Source: Turritopsis dohrnii (lineage: Eukaryota; Cnidaria; Hydrozoa; Anthoathecata; Oceaniidae). Taken from it: a stretch of 64,000 nt of DNA. The translations under genes and the position numbers were made by a program. The stretch's first letter is position 1; the number at the start of each line of letters is the position of its first letter. The notes beneath the pieces are model-generated. The model was not told the origin of the DNA and did not search any database. It saw only the letters and a program-made list of their open reading frames with translations. The stretch lies in contig BQMF02000018.1 of assembly GCA_027922465.2 (NCBI GenBank), forward strand, positions 248,001-312,000. The letters are read 5' to 3'. Shown here piece by piece: positions 44,951-56,520 of this stretch.

Positions 44951-47138
44951 TCTGTGTGTATAATAATCACCTATTTGTAACTTTTCTTTTTTCTTGACAT
45001 TCGTTTTCGTCTTTTAATGTGGTTACATCATTTTATTTTCTCATTTCAGAGCTTTCATGTTATTGGCTAACTCGTCTATACATCTCTTAATATTTTATTA
45101 TTATTTGTATATAGTGTAAATATTGTAACCCTAACTGAGGAACCATCCTGTAATAAATATTCGTAATAATAATAAAAATAATGTAGTAAGCGCCTTGAAT
45201 GTTGAAATGCGCCACCACAATAAAAAGAACCATTTCATATTTATAACGGTGACATTGTATTTTGTGTACAGTCGACGCTCGTTATCTCGAACTCCCAAGG
45301 GATCAACGGAAAAGTTTGAAATAACAAGGGTTCGAGATAACGAGCGTATTTTTTAATTCAAAACAGCAAATCAGTATTGTACTGCATGTACGCATGCCTA
45401 ACGTAAACGCTGAAAACGTGCGTCTGAAAATGTAGTGGGAATGTTGAAGCAGGTTCAGAACCTCATTCTGTTATTTTTATCATCTATTTAACTGGGACAC
45501 AAACAAATATAGCTTTCAGTGAAGCACACGATTAGCCTGTGGTCACAATCACTTTTTCAGTAAACTTTTCAGTTGTAATCGGCTCGTGGTTTGTGGGAAA
45601 GAGGTAAACGCCTGTATGTGTGACGTCAATTGAATTCAGGATGCCTTCAAACGAACACTTCTTAATGGAATATGTTTATATGACAGTATTCAAACATTAC
45701 AACGGTGAAAACACTTATAAAATTATTTGAACAAATGAGGCAAAGTCCGAACCTCACCCTGAGCAACCCAGGTACACATATGAATTTTACCACAAGCGTA
45801 ACTCGTAATGATGCTAAATGTTTTCACTACCCATGCGCGAATTTTAGTTTTACTTTATGGCCACTTGACAGCCCTCACAAAGGTACTTGGTGAAGCCGTT
45901 GATGTGTTTTGCCTAATTATGACTCATTCAGCTAATATTTGTGTGTTTTACTGTGCATGCGCGATTTTGGGTTTAATAGCTCTTAAAAAGTGACTTGGTG
46001 AAGACCTTGTTTGCCTAATTATGGCTCACTTCAACATTCAAGACCTCGGAATAAATCCTCACCTGCTTGATATTTTGAAAAACATTTTTTTTAAATTTTT
46101 CATGTTAATTAATCATAACATGTTAGCCTCAACATTAGTTTAATTAGCTTCATTTACATAAGAAATTAACGAAAACGTTATCTAATGATATCGTGGCCCG
46201 TTACACTTCTACTCATTTGTCGGCGACAGAAAAGTATCACCTCGGAGACCATCAAATATCATTTGTGACAGTTATAATTGGTCATTGATTGAGGATCATT
46301 ACGCGATTGGTAACTGGATAGACCAAAAGTGAGATATATCAATATAATGTTGTAATGAACTTAAATGATCATAGTTCAAGGACGTAGAATTATCCCCCCT
46401 CCCCAACTTTTTTGTCAATTATGAGGAATTTGTTTTGCCTTTCCTAAAAATTGAAAATCACGTTGAAATTATAAATCTTGAGTGCTTTTATAGGCAATAA
46501 TCCAGAGGTAGCATTTTTCAAAAATTTTCTTGGTACATCGGCCAACCATGGGGCTTCTTTATTGACAAAAATATTCCAGATAATGACAGTCCAAGTAGAA
46601 ATTTAGTTGACAGACAAATAATTTTCTGTAATATTTCTCGGTTACTGTACTTGTTAGGGTTACATTAGTTCTGCATTTGTTTTTACATCAACGCATCTTC
46701 AATGTACTTTCCGTTATGTTGAACTTGCTGCTACTCTAAGTCATTGTGCTAAACATGTTTTTAATACTGTCATTAATGATTAGACAATAGCTTATAACTT
46801 AATAAACATGCAGATGCCTGTTTTTCATTAAATGAACAGTTGTTCAGACTGTTCACAATTACATTTATATACAAATGCCAGCGTAACAAATTACATAAAA
46901 TGCAAAAGCTTCAAAGCTAATTAAAGGTTGATTATTTAAGTTGTTGTTAGTTGATATGCTTCATTTATTTTAAATGCAAAACTACCTGTGAAAATTATGC
47001 GCAAAGCTGTTCTGATCTCATATTCTCGTTCGGTATTGTTGTATTTGCAAACAAAAAAATTAATGGTTCTACACGAATGATATTTTATCAGAACAGAATT
47101 TTTTTTATATACATGGTGTTCTCATCTCAAACTTAAAA
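44951..47138. other. Intergenic with LINE tail and pogo-like end
   Basis: The LINE 3' tail ends near 45190. CAGTCGACGCTCGTTATCTC at 45271 with the inverse GAGATAACGAGCG at 45335 resembles a pogo/Tigger-type end. A block at 45718-45790 (TTGAACAAATGAGGC) resembles 25888-25960. No gene was recognised. TATATA near 47106, about 33 bp before the next start codon, could be a TATA box. Confidence 0.45.
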
Positions 47139-49559
47139 ATGAAGGAAATCGTGTGTTGTTTCTTGCTACTTGTTGCTTTTACTAATGGTAGACCATACGA
47201 AGCTGAAGATCAACGGGAATCAAGGTTTACTGTTCACGAAAAACCCCCAGAGTTAGTTGTGAATGCTGGTCCTGATGGTGTAAAGGTTCAAGCAAAACCT
47301 TCTAAACTTCAAGTTATTGAACATCCACATGGATATGGCGGAGGTTACGGTGGTTGGGGAGGCCACGGTGGCTGGGGAGGAGGCGGACATGGTTGGGGAG
47401 GCCATGGATTTGGTGGTCACGGAGGATTAGGAGGATTAGGAGGCTTCGGAGGAGGTTACGGAGATCATGGCGGTTTTGGAGGGGGTTATGGTGGTGGACA
47501 CTTAGGAGGATACGGTGGAGGTTATGGTGGTGGTTTTGGCGGTGTTGGCGGTGGTGTTGGCGGTGGTTATGGTGGCTATGGTCATTTTGATGGTGGTCAT
47601 CATGATCATACAACATATGTACCATCACATACTCCACCCGTTCATGTTGGACCAAATGCCCCACCAATTCATGTTGGTCCTCATGTTCCAGCAGTCCACG
47701 TTGGCCCCCATGTTCCCAGCATTCATTACGGTACCCATGCTCCACTCTACCATGTTGGTCCTCATGTACCTTTTGTTCACATGCCACCCCCAGTCCATAC
47801 TGTCCATGCTGGTCCCATGGGTCCCCCTGTTCATGTTTCATCTCCACCAACAGTGTATCATCAACCCCCAGTCGTTTACCATCAACCTCATGTTGTCGGT
47901 CATGCTGAAGATCATGGATTTGGTCATGGTGTCAGTTTCGGCGGCGCTTACGGAGGTGGCGATCATGATGGCGGTTATGGCGGTTATGGTCACGATGGTT
48001 ATGTCGGACATGATGGTGGATATGGAGGTTATGGAGGTGGTTATGGTGGCCACGGTGGTTATGGTGGCCACGGATATGGACATGGTTTCGGTGGGCATGA
48101 TGACGAATGCTGCGAACACGGAGGATACGGAGGTGGGTACGGTGGGTACGGACATGGCTACGGAAGATCGACCATTCCGAAGAAATCAAAACGGGCATCA
48201 GGTGAGTCAGAAAACACACACCCTGACGAAACAGTACAGCGACTTGACAAACGACAAGCTCCGTATTATGGATGGCATCCATTTCCAGCAAGTGTCCATG
48301 TAGGTCCCCATACCCCACCTATTCATATTGGGCCTCATTATCCCCCAGTACATATTGGTCCCCATGTTCCAGCAGTGCATATTGGCCCTCACGTTCCTTA
48401 TATCAATATACCAGCACATGTGCCTGCAATTCATGTTCGCCCTCATGTCCCTGCAGTACATATCAGTCCACCAGTACCAATTATAAACGCTGGAAATCAT
48501 GTACCAGCCGTGCACGTTACGTCACCACCAACAGTGTATCATAGACCACCTATTGTCATCCATCAACCACATATCGTGCATTCTCCACATCACGGAGGTT
48601 ATGGACAAGAAGTTTACGGGCATGATGAAGCACCGCATGATGCACCAGCAACATATGCAAATGACGGCCATGGAATGGTCGGAGCGGCTGGATATGGCGG
48701 AGCGGCTGGATATGGAGGAGCGGCTGGTTATGGAGGAGTAGGCCCAGTAGGCGGTGGAGAAGGAGGCTACGTTGGAAAACGTGATTTCATACCTGTTGTA
48801 GATGATCGTCGTTCAGTTAGCGATGAAGCACTAGAGGGTAAGGTTACACTGAAGAAATTGTTTTCAATGATACGTCCTCGAAGACAACTTCTTGGTGGTA
48901 ACTCAGACGGAGGCGATTCAGTCATTTTTGTTCATCCCAGCGGATCCTCCACGCCAGTTGGAAATTCGTTAACAGGTGAATCACCATTGGCAGGTTTAGT
49001 TCCAGGTGGAATGAAAGGAGGGATGGCTGCACCACCAATGGAAAATCCAATGTCTACGAATGCCCCAGGAAGCGCATTTGCAAAATCTGGCCTATCGGGT
49101 TTAAGTTCTGAAAATGGTTTTTCCGGAATGCCAAATCATAACATGGGTGGAATAAATCAGTTTGGTGGCATGGAAACAGGTAGTATGGAAAGTACTACGC
49201 AGGGAATTCCAGAAAGTTTAACGTCGCAAATGAGTGGCCCAGCTACCCCACATGAAGAGGGGGGCTATCCAAGTGAAGCGCCAAATATGAACATTGGTGG
49301 CTTACAAAATGGCGGTTATAGTGAAGAAGCGCCATCTTCAGCACACCCAGAAGAGAGTAGTTCTATGAATTACCAACGGTCATATTTTCCGGGCATTAAT
49401 TACGCATCATTTAGAGATATGGAAAATATAGATTACTCTACCGAACGAGATGCCAAATCTGTGATCCCACATGAAGACGATGACGATTACAGTGAGGACG
49501 ACACACACACACGTGTACATAAAGACATAATTCCCAGACCGACTGATTACGACTATTAA
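47139..49559 (+). CDS. Secreted Gly/His/Pro-rich repeat protein
   Basis: A single open frame of 806 residues. MKEIVCCFLLLVAFTNG is a signal peptide. After LVVNAGPDGVKVQAKPSKLQ come two similar double modules: a Gly-Tyr/Gly-His-rich region (about residues 66-155 and 255-345) and a decapeptide-like region of HVGPHVPAV-type repeats (about 160-250 and 380-480). Lys-Arg sites (KKSKRASG, LDKRQAPYYG, VGKRDFIP) and RPRRQLLGG separate modules and suggest cleavage into several chains, one starting with Gln. The last 200 residues are Ser/Gly/Met-rich and end in an acidic stretch with DDDDYSEDD. The composition resembles structural proteins of cuticles, silks or periderm. I do not recognise an exact family. 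CAG|GTGAGT at 48202 and TTCCAG at 48288 define a possible optional 87-nt in-frame intron. AATAAA at 49923 may be the polyadenylation signal. Confidence 0.85.
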   Translation: MKEIVCCFLLLVAFTNGRPYEAEDQRESRFTVHEKPPELVVNAGPDGVKVQAKPSKLQVIEHPHGYGGGYGGWGGHGGWGGGGHGWGGHGFGGHGGLGGLGGFGGGYGDHGGFGGGYGGGHLGGYGGGYGGGFGGVGGGVGGGYGGYGHFDGGHHDHTTYVPSHTPPVHVGPNAPPIHVGPHVPAVHVGPHVPSIHYGTHAPLYHVGPHVPFVHMPPPVHTVHAGPMGPPVHVSSPPTVYHQPPVVYHQPHVVGHAEDHGFGHGVSFGGAYGGGDHDGGYGGYGHDGYVGHDGGYGGYGGGYGGHGGYGGHGYGHGFGGHDDECCEHGGYGGGYGGYGHGYGRSTIPKKSKRASGESENTHPDETVQRLDKRQAPYYGWHPFPASVHVGPHTPPIHIGPHYPPVHIGPHVPAVHIGPHVPYINIPAHVPAIHVRPHVPAVHISPPVPIINAGNHVPAVHVTSPPTVYHRPPIVIHQPHIVHSPHHGGYGQEVYGHDEAPHDAPATYANDGHGMVGAAGYGGAAGYGGAAGYGGVGPVGGGEGGYVGKRDFIPVVDDRRSVSDEALEGKVTLKKLFSMIRPRRQLLGGNSDGGDSVIFVHPSGSSTPVGNSLTGESPLAGLVPGGMKGGMAAPPMENPMSTNAPGSAFAKSGLSGLSSENGFSGMPNHNMGGINQFGGMETGSMESTTQGIPESLTSQMSGPATPHEEGGYPSEAPNMNIGGLQNGGYSEEAPSSAHPEESSSMNYQRSYFPGINYASFRDMENIDYSTERDAKSVIPHEDDDDYSEDDTHTRVHKDIIPRPTDYDY

Positions 49560-52341
49560 CTTATACTAACATAAGTTTAGGTACGAAGTTGCAATTTGGT
49601 GTTTACTATCTCATCACTACAAAAATGACTGATTCGCCAATGAAAGAGCTATTGCCAGATGGACTGTCTCGAATTTATCATCGACTGGAAAACGAGACAT
49701 CTTCCTGTATTGTTTGTTCTTTAAAACTTTCAGCCAGAACCTTTGCATTCACTGGCAATTTCTTTTTCTAGCAAACGCTTATCAGTCTGACTTGTTAATA
49801 TGTTCATGTTAGTTATTTCTCTAACTATATAATCATTTGTTTTTTTAGCATAAATCTTGACGCAAATTGTTTACATTTATCGTAATACAACCAGTAGATG
49901 TGAACAGACATCACAAGTTTACAATAAAGATATACAGAGAATCATAATGACAGCTTCGTAACGAGCAACTATTATATGTCTTCAAGTGATAACGCAATTA
50001 CTTCATGTACTTTTTACACACTATATATATCATAATTTTTAGAAAGTCCATTTATTTTTTGTACCTATTGTCAAAACATGAGCCCAAAAAATGTTGTTGT
50101 CGTCCTTGGATTATTAAGTTTTTCTCTAGAGACAAAACCTTATAGTTGGAGTGTGATAAACTGTTCTGATGACATATATCTAGTTTTATTGAGTGGTCTA
50201 AGCGAAGAAAACTTTGATTTTTTATCTTGAATTTTATCTCACACAATAAAGAGACATGACGTCATCAAACTGATCAGACAGAATTTCTAAATTTTTGGCA
50301 CAACCCAAAAGCACATATCTTTGACGTCACAATTGATAGGCCATTGCAAGATCTTTCGGTTCGATAAGCTGCGATTCTGTTTTTATGTGTCAAGTACAAT
50401 CATATTGCGAAATAAGACGCAAATCCTTCAAGATCACACTTGAAACAAACAATTCCGCATTTCAAAAATTCTGCACGAGAAAGAAACACGAGAGTGGCCA
50501 AAAAATGTTTTTGACAAAAACTGGTAATATTCTTAAGTTTACAGTGGTGTAATTTAAAAGGAGGAGAGAATGAGGTGAAAAAGATATACCGAAAGTTTAC
50601 CATCTGTTTCGTTAGATCGTTTCGTTTAAAATAAAAAATGTAAGGCTTCTGAGGAGACGGTACATCTGTTTTACGGAATAAAAATCACATACGTTTTGGC
50701 GAAACCAAGTATCTTGTTGTTTTACATTAAACAAGTGAAATGAAACAATTGAAGAATAAAATACAGACCAGAGATAAGAAATGTATGTACCTATCGTTGT
50801 GTTTTAAACTTTAATATTATGGAGTAAAACTCATTCTGCAAAAAGATGGCGTCGTGGCAAACATGTTTAGTGTTATTTCGATTTATTGAAAATACTTAAG
50901 CCTAGTCAAGTTATTTGAAATTGGGTCAGCAAACACGTTTCTAGACTCCCTTTCCAAATCGATTGATGTTTCGACCATGTGGTATATTCCCGGATGTTCG
51001 TCATAAAGTACACTTAAGACACTCACGTCAGTGTATTTTCTGTGGCAGACAGCAAATGAGACACACGTTTAAATACATCACTTCTCTATCACAACAATGG
51101 TTCCATAATAAATGCATTGTAAGCATAACCAAACTATCGGTCATCGAGAATAAACAAGGCATAAGATGTGGTGTTAGTATATGTCGTATAGTCATGTACC
51201 CCACCCACTTCAGAAACCACATTGCGGTCTTTACCACAATGAAAAATAATTCTACCATGTTATGAAATTCATTGTCTATTTTGTAATTAGCTAGTTAACA
51301 GTTAGAATATAATTGACACAAAAAAATCGACTTTGACATGCCAAATTAATTGTTTCAAAGTATTTCTTTGATCTATGTTTTCGTTGACAGATCTGATATA
51401 AGTACTTTACATAATATGTAAACAGTAAACTAGGCCACAAGTATGCCAACACAAATAGAAACGGTCAGTTACCATTATGTGTGCGCTTGTAATCGACTAT
51501 GCAAAGCAGATTGACAGGTTTAAAAACACAGTATTGCGAAATGTCATGAATTTTCATTTTCAAAGGACGTTCAGTATTGAAATGTTTTTTTTTATCTTTT
51601 AATGACATTTTCAATCTTGTTAAGATAAAAAGGATATAGTTTACATTTGAGAACACTTCACATAGGTTTGTCCTCTTGTATGTATGTTTTAAATGGATCA
51701 GTTTGTCTTTAAACGAAGCGCGATTAAGGAGGGCAGTCCGGGTTAAGACACAGGATAGCTTCGTACGATCAATCTTTATCCCTGTGAACCACATTAACTT
51801 TATTCATTGATTGATTCTATCTGTTTTTAAAGATTTTTTTAAAACTTATTTTTCGTCCCCGGTTTTTTTCTGTAGGTTAAAAATGATCTTTCACTCTGCA
51901 AAGGCAGATGACGTCATATTAATATTTCAATTGCAAATAAAACCACTTTTCCTGCTGTGACCGTTTCGTTTCGTCACAGCAACCAAAAATTCATCAAATC
52001 CAAAAGTCACGGATGGATTAGGGGTTCCTTGTCAAAATTAAACTTTTATTTTATTTTATGTTTGATGAATAATAAGAATTATCCTAAAAATAGAAAAAAT
52101 TGACGCTTTGGCTAATAGCATGAAATTGTGAAAACCAGCAACCTAATAAGTATTATAGTGATAACAAAAAATGTGGTTGAAGCGTATGACTTTTAATCAA
52201 TTGTATAAAATATTGTTGAAGTGTACTGTAGTGCCAAAAATAGACCGTATACGTCGTTTGTTTGCAAATAGAAGAGGTTCATATAAAAGCCGTGGTTGTA
52301 AGAACAATATCTTATTATATTGTGAGCAAGATTGAAATCGG
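49560..52341. other. Intergenic, no gene recognised
   Basis: About 2.8 kb with only short unsupported frames on both strands (for example 50963-51265 and 51465-51794). AT-rich throughout, with no clear repeat element or RNA gene. Confidence 0.5.
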
Positions 52342-53455
52342 ATGTTTGTGACAAGCATGGTTAATGAAATTACTGAGGAGAAAATTGCAAGAGTTGCTGT
52401 TTTAGGAAAACATGGAGTTGGAAAGACTGGTAAGTTTTAAAAAAATTCTTAAAATGAAAAACATGAACACTAGCAAGAACATTGAAGAGAAAGACAGTCT
52501 TTTTGATCGCAATACGATGTTAAAATCCATGCTGTTTTCATTGGAAATGTTCCATATAAATACATCGTGTTCTCGTGTGAAAAAAAACCGTTTAGAAATT
52601 AACAGAATTGATGACGTGACAGTGTTCTATTTACAGCTCTTGTGGTTCGATGTTTGACTCGAAGATTTTTACCAGAATACGCGCAATACAAGGAACTATC
52701 CTACAGGTACAAGCGTCCCTCTAAAGATGGCGGAAAAGATTCTGAGATGATCATAATAGACTCTGATGGACAGGTACGAAGTAGCCTATATCTTTCCAAA
52801 ACATAGTGGGAAATAAATCAACGTTTATCAATTCATGGTCGTGGCTTTCGTTCTAGTGAAACATGTTTATGCAATGTATGACGCGCTAGATCAGATCAAT
52901 ATCTTTTATTGAACCGAGCTAATAAAATTGTTCGATAATGTGTCTCCAATTGTGACATTTGAAAGCTATTGTTATATAAGTCATCATTTGACTGAAATTG
53001 ATTGAGTACAAACAAAATATAAATTTTTGCCAGAAACCAACAAAAACAAAAACAAACATTTTATTTACTAAACATGTATTTCTATCATTTAGAACCGAGA
53101 CTTACTGCGGTGCACAGAAGCATTTGTATTCGTATATTCTGTTACGTCAGCCGAAAGTTTAGAAACGATCAAAGAAATGATAGGAAACGTTCGAAACATC
53201 TGTAAAAACGAACCGCATATAACGATAGTAGCCAATCAGATTGATTTAGTCCAAAAGCGTGAAGTGTCAACATCTCAAGGAGAAGTGCTGGCCAGCAAAA
53301 CAGGGGCTGAGTTTTATGAAGTGTCAGCTGCGAATGATGTGGATCAGGTTATAGATATTTTTAAAAGAGTAAATCAAAAACTAAATGGTGAATCCAAGAA
53401 ACGTAAAACGCAAAACAAACTTAAGGATATGTTCAAACGGCGTGGATCGTCATGA
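52342..53455 (+). CDS. RERG/RASL-like small GTPase, three exons
   Basis: Exons 52342-52429, 52637-52773 and 53093-53455 join to 195 residues. The G-box motifs are in order. G1 is GKHGVGKT, completed by ALVVRCLTRRFLPEY from exon 2. The effector region is around YKELSYRYKR. G3 is DSDGQ, split by an intron right after Gln. G4 is NQID in place of NKxD. G5 is VSAAND. The ALVVR-LT-RF-EY signature after G1 is typical of the RERG/RASL11/RASL12 branch of Ras proteins. The C-terminus is basic (KKRKTQNKLKDMFKRRGSS) with no CAAX box, as known for RERG-like proteins, so membrane attachment by prenylation is not expected. The likely role is a regulatory GTP/GDP switch. The G4 Lys-to-Gln change and Asp-Ser-Asp-Gly-Gln at G3 may alter nucleotide handling. 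The start is the first ATG; a second ATG follows five codons later. Confidence 0.85.
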
Positions 53456-55354
53456 TATTGTTGTCATGTCTACAGTGCAGCGCTATAGTCTCTCTTGATG
53501 TGTTTTTTTAACGCAAAGAGAATTTTCAAATTTTCTCACGTTCTCAGATTGTAAATATATTTTATTTTTATCTTGTAAATATGCTAAATATAGTTTGAGA
53601 TTATTTTAACTTATTAACAAGTCTATCTTGTCGATAATCCTTGCTGAAAACTGTTGATGTACTGGAAAAACGATTATAACTAAGATTCCCTTGCATGAGT
53701 TGCAAGGTGGAACTTCATGTTTGTATGTGCACTTCTATCTACACGCTTCTACCCACACGCAATGTACTTTTTAATCATCACAAAGGTAATAGATCGTGCG
53801 GGAATTGATTAGTTCGTGTGTTGGAAACTGTCAGTTGAGCCTGAAACCTGTGAACTAGTGATAGTAAAAATTGAGGAGAAAGGTTTCGTTACATTCACAT
53901 TCATTCCCTATTTTTATTCTTCTTTCAGCAAACCCCTTAACCGAACCCTACGCGAGAGTAGAATAGCAATGCAAATAATAAAGGGATGATTACTTGCATT
54001 TTGTTAATATGCAACAGATCATTGAGGGCATATTTGCAATCCTTTCAGTGCTAAACATCATATCTCGTAAATATTGAGTCATCAGTAGAAAGCGTTCATC
54101 TATTACAATAGGACGAGGTCAGTCACATATTTTTATAAGGATTTTTTTGGCGCGAACAACAACTTCCAAACTTCTAAAAGATTTTGAAAATAATTGTCCT
54201 TTTAGTTTAAACCCACTTCCATCGTTGCAAAAATATTTTTCTCAACAGATAAGATTAGAGATTATTTCCCCGATAGAATGTTGCGGTCTAGACTAGATTA
54301 TATGAGCGACATTCGAGAGGGCTTAACATGAGGACAGGTGATAATTACAGGCAACATGAAAGAAGTAAGGAATTTTAAGGAAGCTGTAAAAACACGATTC
54401 TTAATCTTGATGCCAGCTTATTACCATAATTAAGAGATTATGGTTGTTCGACCAAAAGGACCATTTCCTTCTTCGTGCCTTCAAAGAATTTGCGCAGATC
54501 TCCTTTGTAAATGAACGTGATATAAGGCAGGAACCTTTCGCATTCCATAAACAAAATTAATGAAGACATTGAAGCTGCTATAAAAACTAAGTTAGAGGAT
54601 CAACATGATCGACCTCTTTAAACAATTTCCTTAATAACAACAACAAAAAGTAAAACATAAATCAAAGGACTACTGAAACAACACGAATATGCGAATATCC
54701 GGGTCGAACAATAGGCATAATGAAACCTTCAGAAATGACGCATTAATTAGTTATCTTGTTTTGATGAAAATATTTTTGAACTGAAAGGTTCCTTATCTCG
54801 ATAGTTGAGGTAAACAACGTTTTATAAATAGATGTGTCATGTTGTTTTCGTAGGTAGTGATAATATTTTTAAAGTTTCATGAAAATGGGAGGATTGTGAT
54901 TAAATTGGAAATTCTAGAGCCCCAAAAATAAAGGACTGAATCCTTTTTAAGATTGGCTATTAAATTTATAAGATGATCATAAGTAATGTCAAAAACATCG
55001 CGTGCCATGCATGAATAGCATTCTTATCTAAATTCCATGCACTGCATCCACCTTCGATATTTCCTTCTTACTTTATGAATGTTGATTTAAAATCCACAAT
55101 CAATAATTTCAATCAACTGACTTTCATGATGCAGAGTTCACATATTGTTCTTAGAGGGCTTGGGAGCAAAGTTGGCTAGTCATGGTAGCCTCGTTTGGAA
55201 TATCCAAGAAACTTCCCGTCACAATTTTTTCTTTTGTGATTCAGATATCTAGATTCCTTCATGTTATTTTCCATAAGGAACTTGTACAGCACTTATTTTA
55301 ATAACAACAAAACATTTTCAGCATCCACCATCCAGAAGACAGGAATAACAATTT
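53456..55354. other. Intergenic, no gene recognised
   Basis: Contains the 3' region of the GTPase gene and, on the other strand, that of the potassium-channel gene. No coding region, repeat element or RNA gene could be supported. Confidence 0.5.
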
Positions 55355-56520
55355 TCATCGTTTTCTTTTCACGCCTGGTCCGGGCGTAGACAGAAGTTCA
55401 GGACTCAGACTAGCGTCAAATGTCCTTGTATATATCGCAAAATAGCGCCCTCCAAGTGATAGCAAAGGAACAGTCATTGTTAAAGCGCCAACAACAGCCG
55501 TTATGGCGGTTGCTAGTTTCCCAGTTATTGAAACGGGAACAACATCGCCGTAACCAATGGAAACAATAGTTTGCATTGCTAACCACATCGCCTCAGGTAT
55601 GCTCGATATGCCAGTTTCTTTGTGTCCCTGTTCAGCGTAATATATAGCTGCTGCAAAGACAACAAAAGTGATGAGTAAGCAAAAAACTAACGTCAGCAAA
55701 TCGCGAGAACATTTTGATAGAATATGTAAGACTACAGATAAACTTTCAAAACTTTTGGATAACCTCACCAGGCGCAATATTCGGAAAGTCCTCAAAACTC
55801 GTATGAAGAATAAGTTTTCAATAATTCCTGCTCCAAAAACATAGATAAAAAAGGTTGGGTATATAGCTAGAAAATCGATGACGTTTCCGAAAGAATGCAC
55901 AAAACGGAAAGTGTTTGGTGAAGATATTAGACGCATCATGTATTCCACAGCAAAAAACGAATTTAAAGATATTTTCACGATTTCCCATTCATCGAATGTG
56001 ATAGCTTGTGATGACTGTAAAGTTAACTTGGCCGATGTCTCAAAACAATCCATTACTATAGAAAATGCAATCATGAGGACTGTGACAAAAGCATAAATCT
56101 TGGCTGGAAATGAAGAGGTGGGAGACTCGAAAAACATCCACAGCCATGTGGTTTTGCTTCTGATGTGGTTTGGGTAGTTAACACTTTTTTTCTTTGAATC
56201 ATATCCTTCTCTTTCCTTCATTCTTCCAATAGCTTTTTCATCAAGATCGTAAAACAAGCATTCTAATTCAAAACATTCCATAGAGAGGCATGGTGGACGA
56301 ACCAAACATCCGGAGGATTGGTAGTAAAACAAAATCGCTTCGAATGCTACTCGCGAACGGTTAATAAAATATGTTTCATGAGTGACGTGGAAATGTTTTA
56401 ATCGTCGAAGAGGATCGCCTAAAAGAGTTTTTGGAAATCGATTGAGTGTTGAACTGTATGTTTCATATAAAGATCCACTCACGTTGAAAGATATCCTTGT
56501 TTTTGGATGAAGGGAAGATT
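55355..56520 (-). CDS. Shaker-family voltage-gated K+ channel subunit, final exon (5' exon not found)
   Basis: The minus strand is open from an acceptor (CTTCTTTCTAG, ending at 56521) to a stop at 55355. It encodes about 387 residues. The N-terminal part is a T1 tetramerisation domain (RISFNVSG, SSTLNRFPKTLLGDP). S1-S3 follow, then an S4 sensor with regularly spaced Arg (RVLRTFRILRLVRLSKSF), S5, a pore with TIVSIGYGDVVP containing the GYGD filter, and S6. The S6 hinge reads TMTVPLLSL, lacking the PVP motif of conducting Shaker-type subunits, a feature of silent or modulatory Kv subunits. Because the frame begins at a splice site inside T1, the true start lies in an upstream exon not identified between 56521 and 58100; an internal Met at 56482 would cut into T1. 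The product is expected in the plasma membrane as part of tetramers. Confidence 0.85.

Noticed and set aside
47314..48515. Several long open frames on both strands over the Gly/His-rich gene
   Set aside because: They are shadows of low-complexity Gly and His/Pro codons; only the 806-residue frame begins with a signal peptide and has coherent modules.
50963..51265. Cys-containing 100-codon frame
   Set aside because: The Cys spacing does not form a known finger and there is no splice or promoter context.
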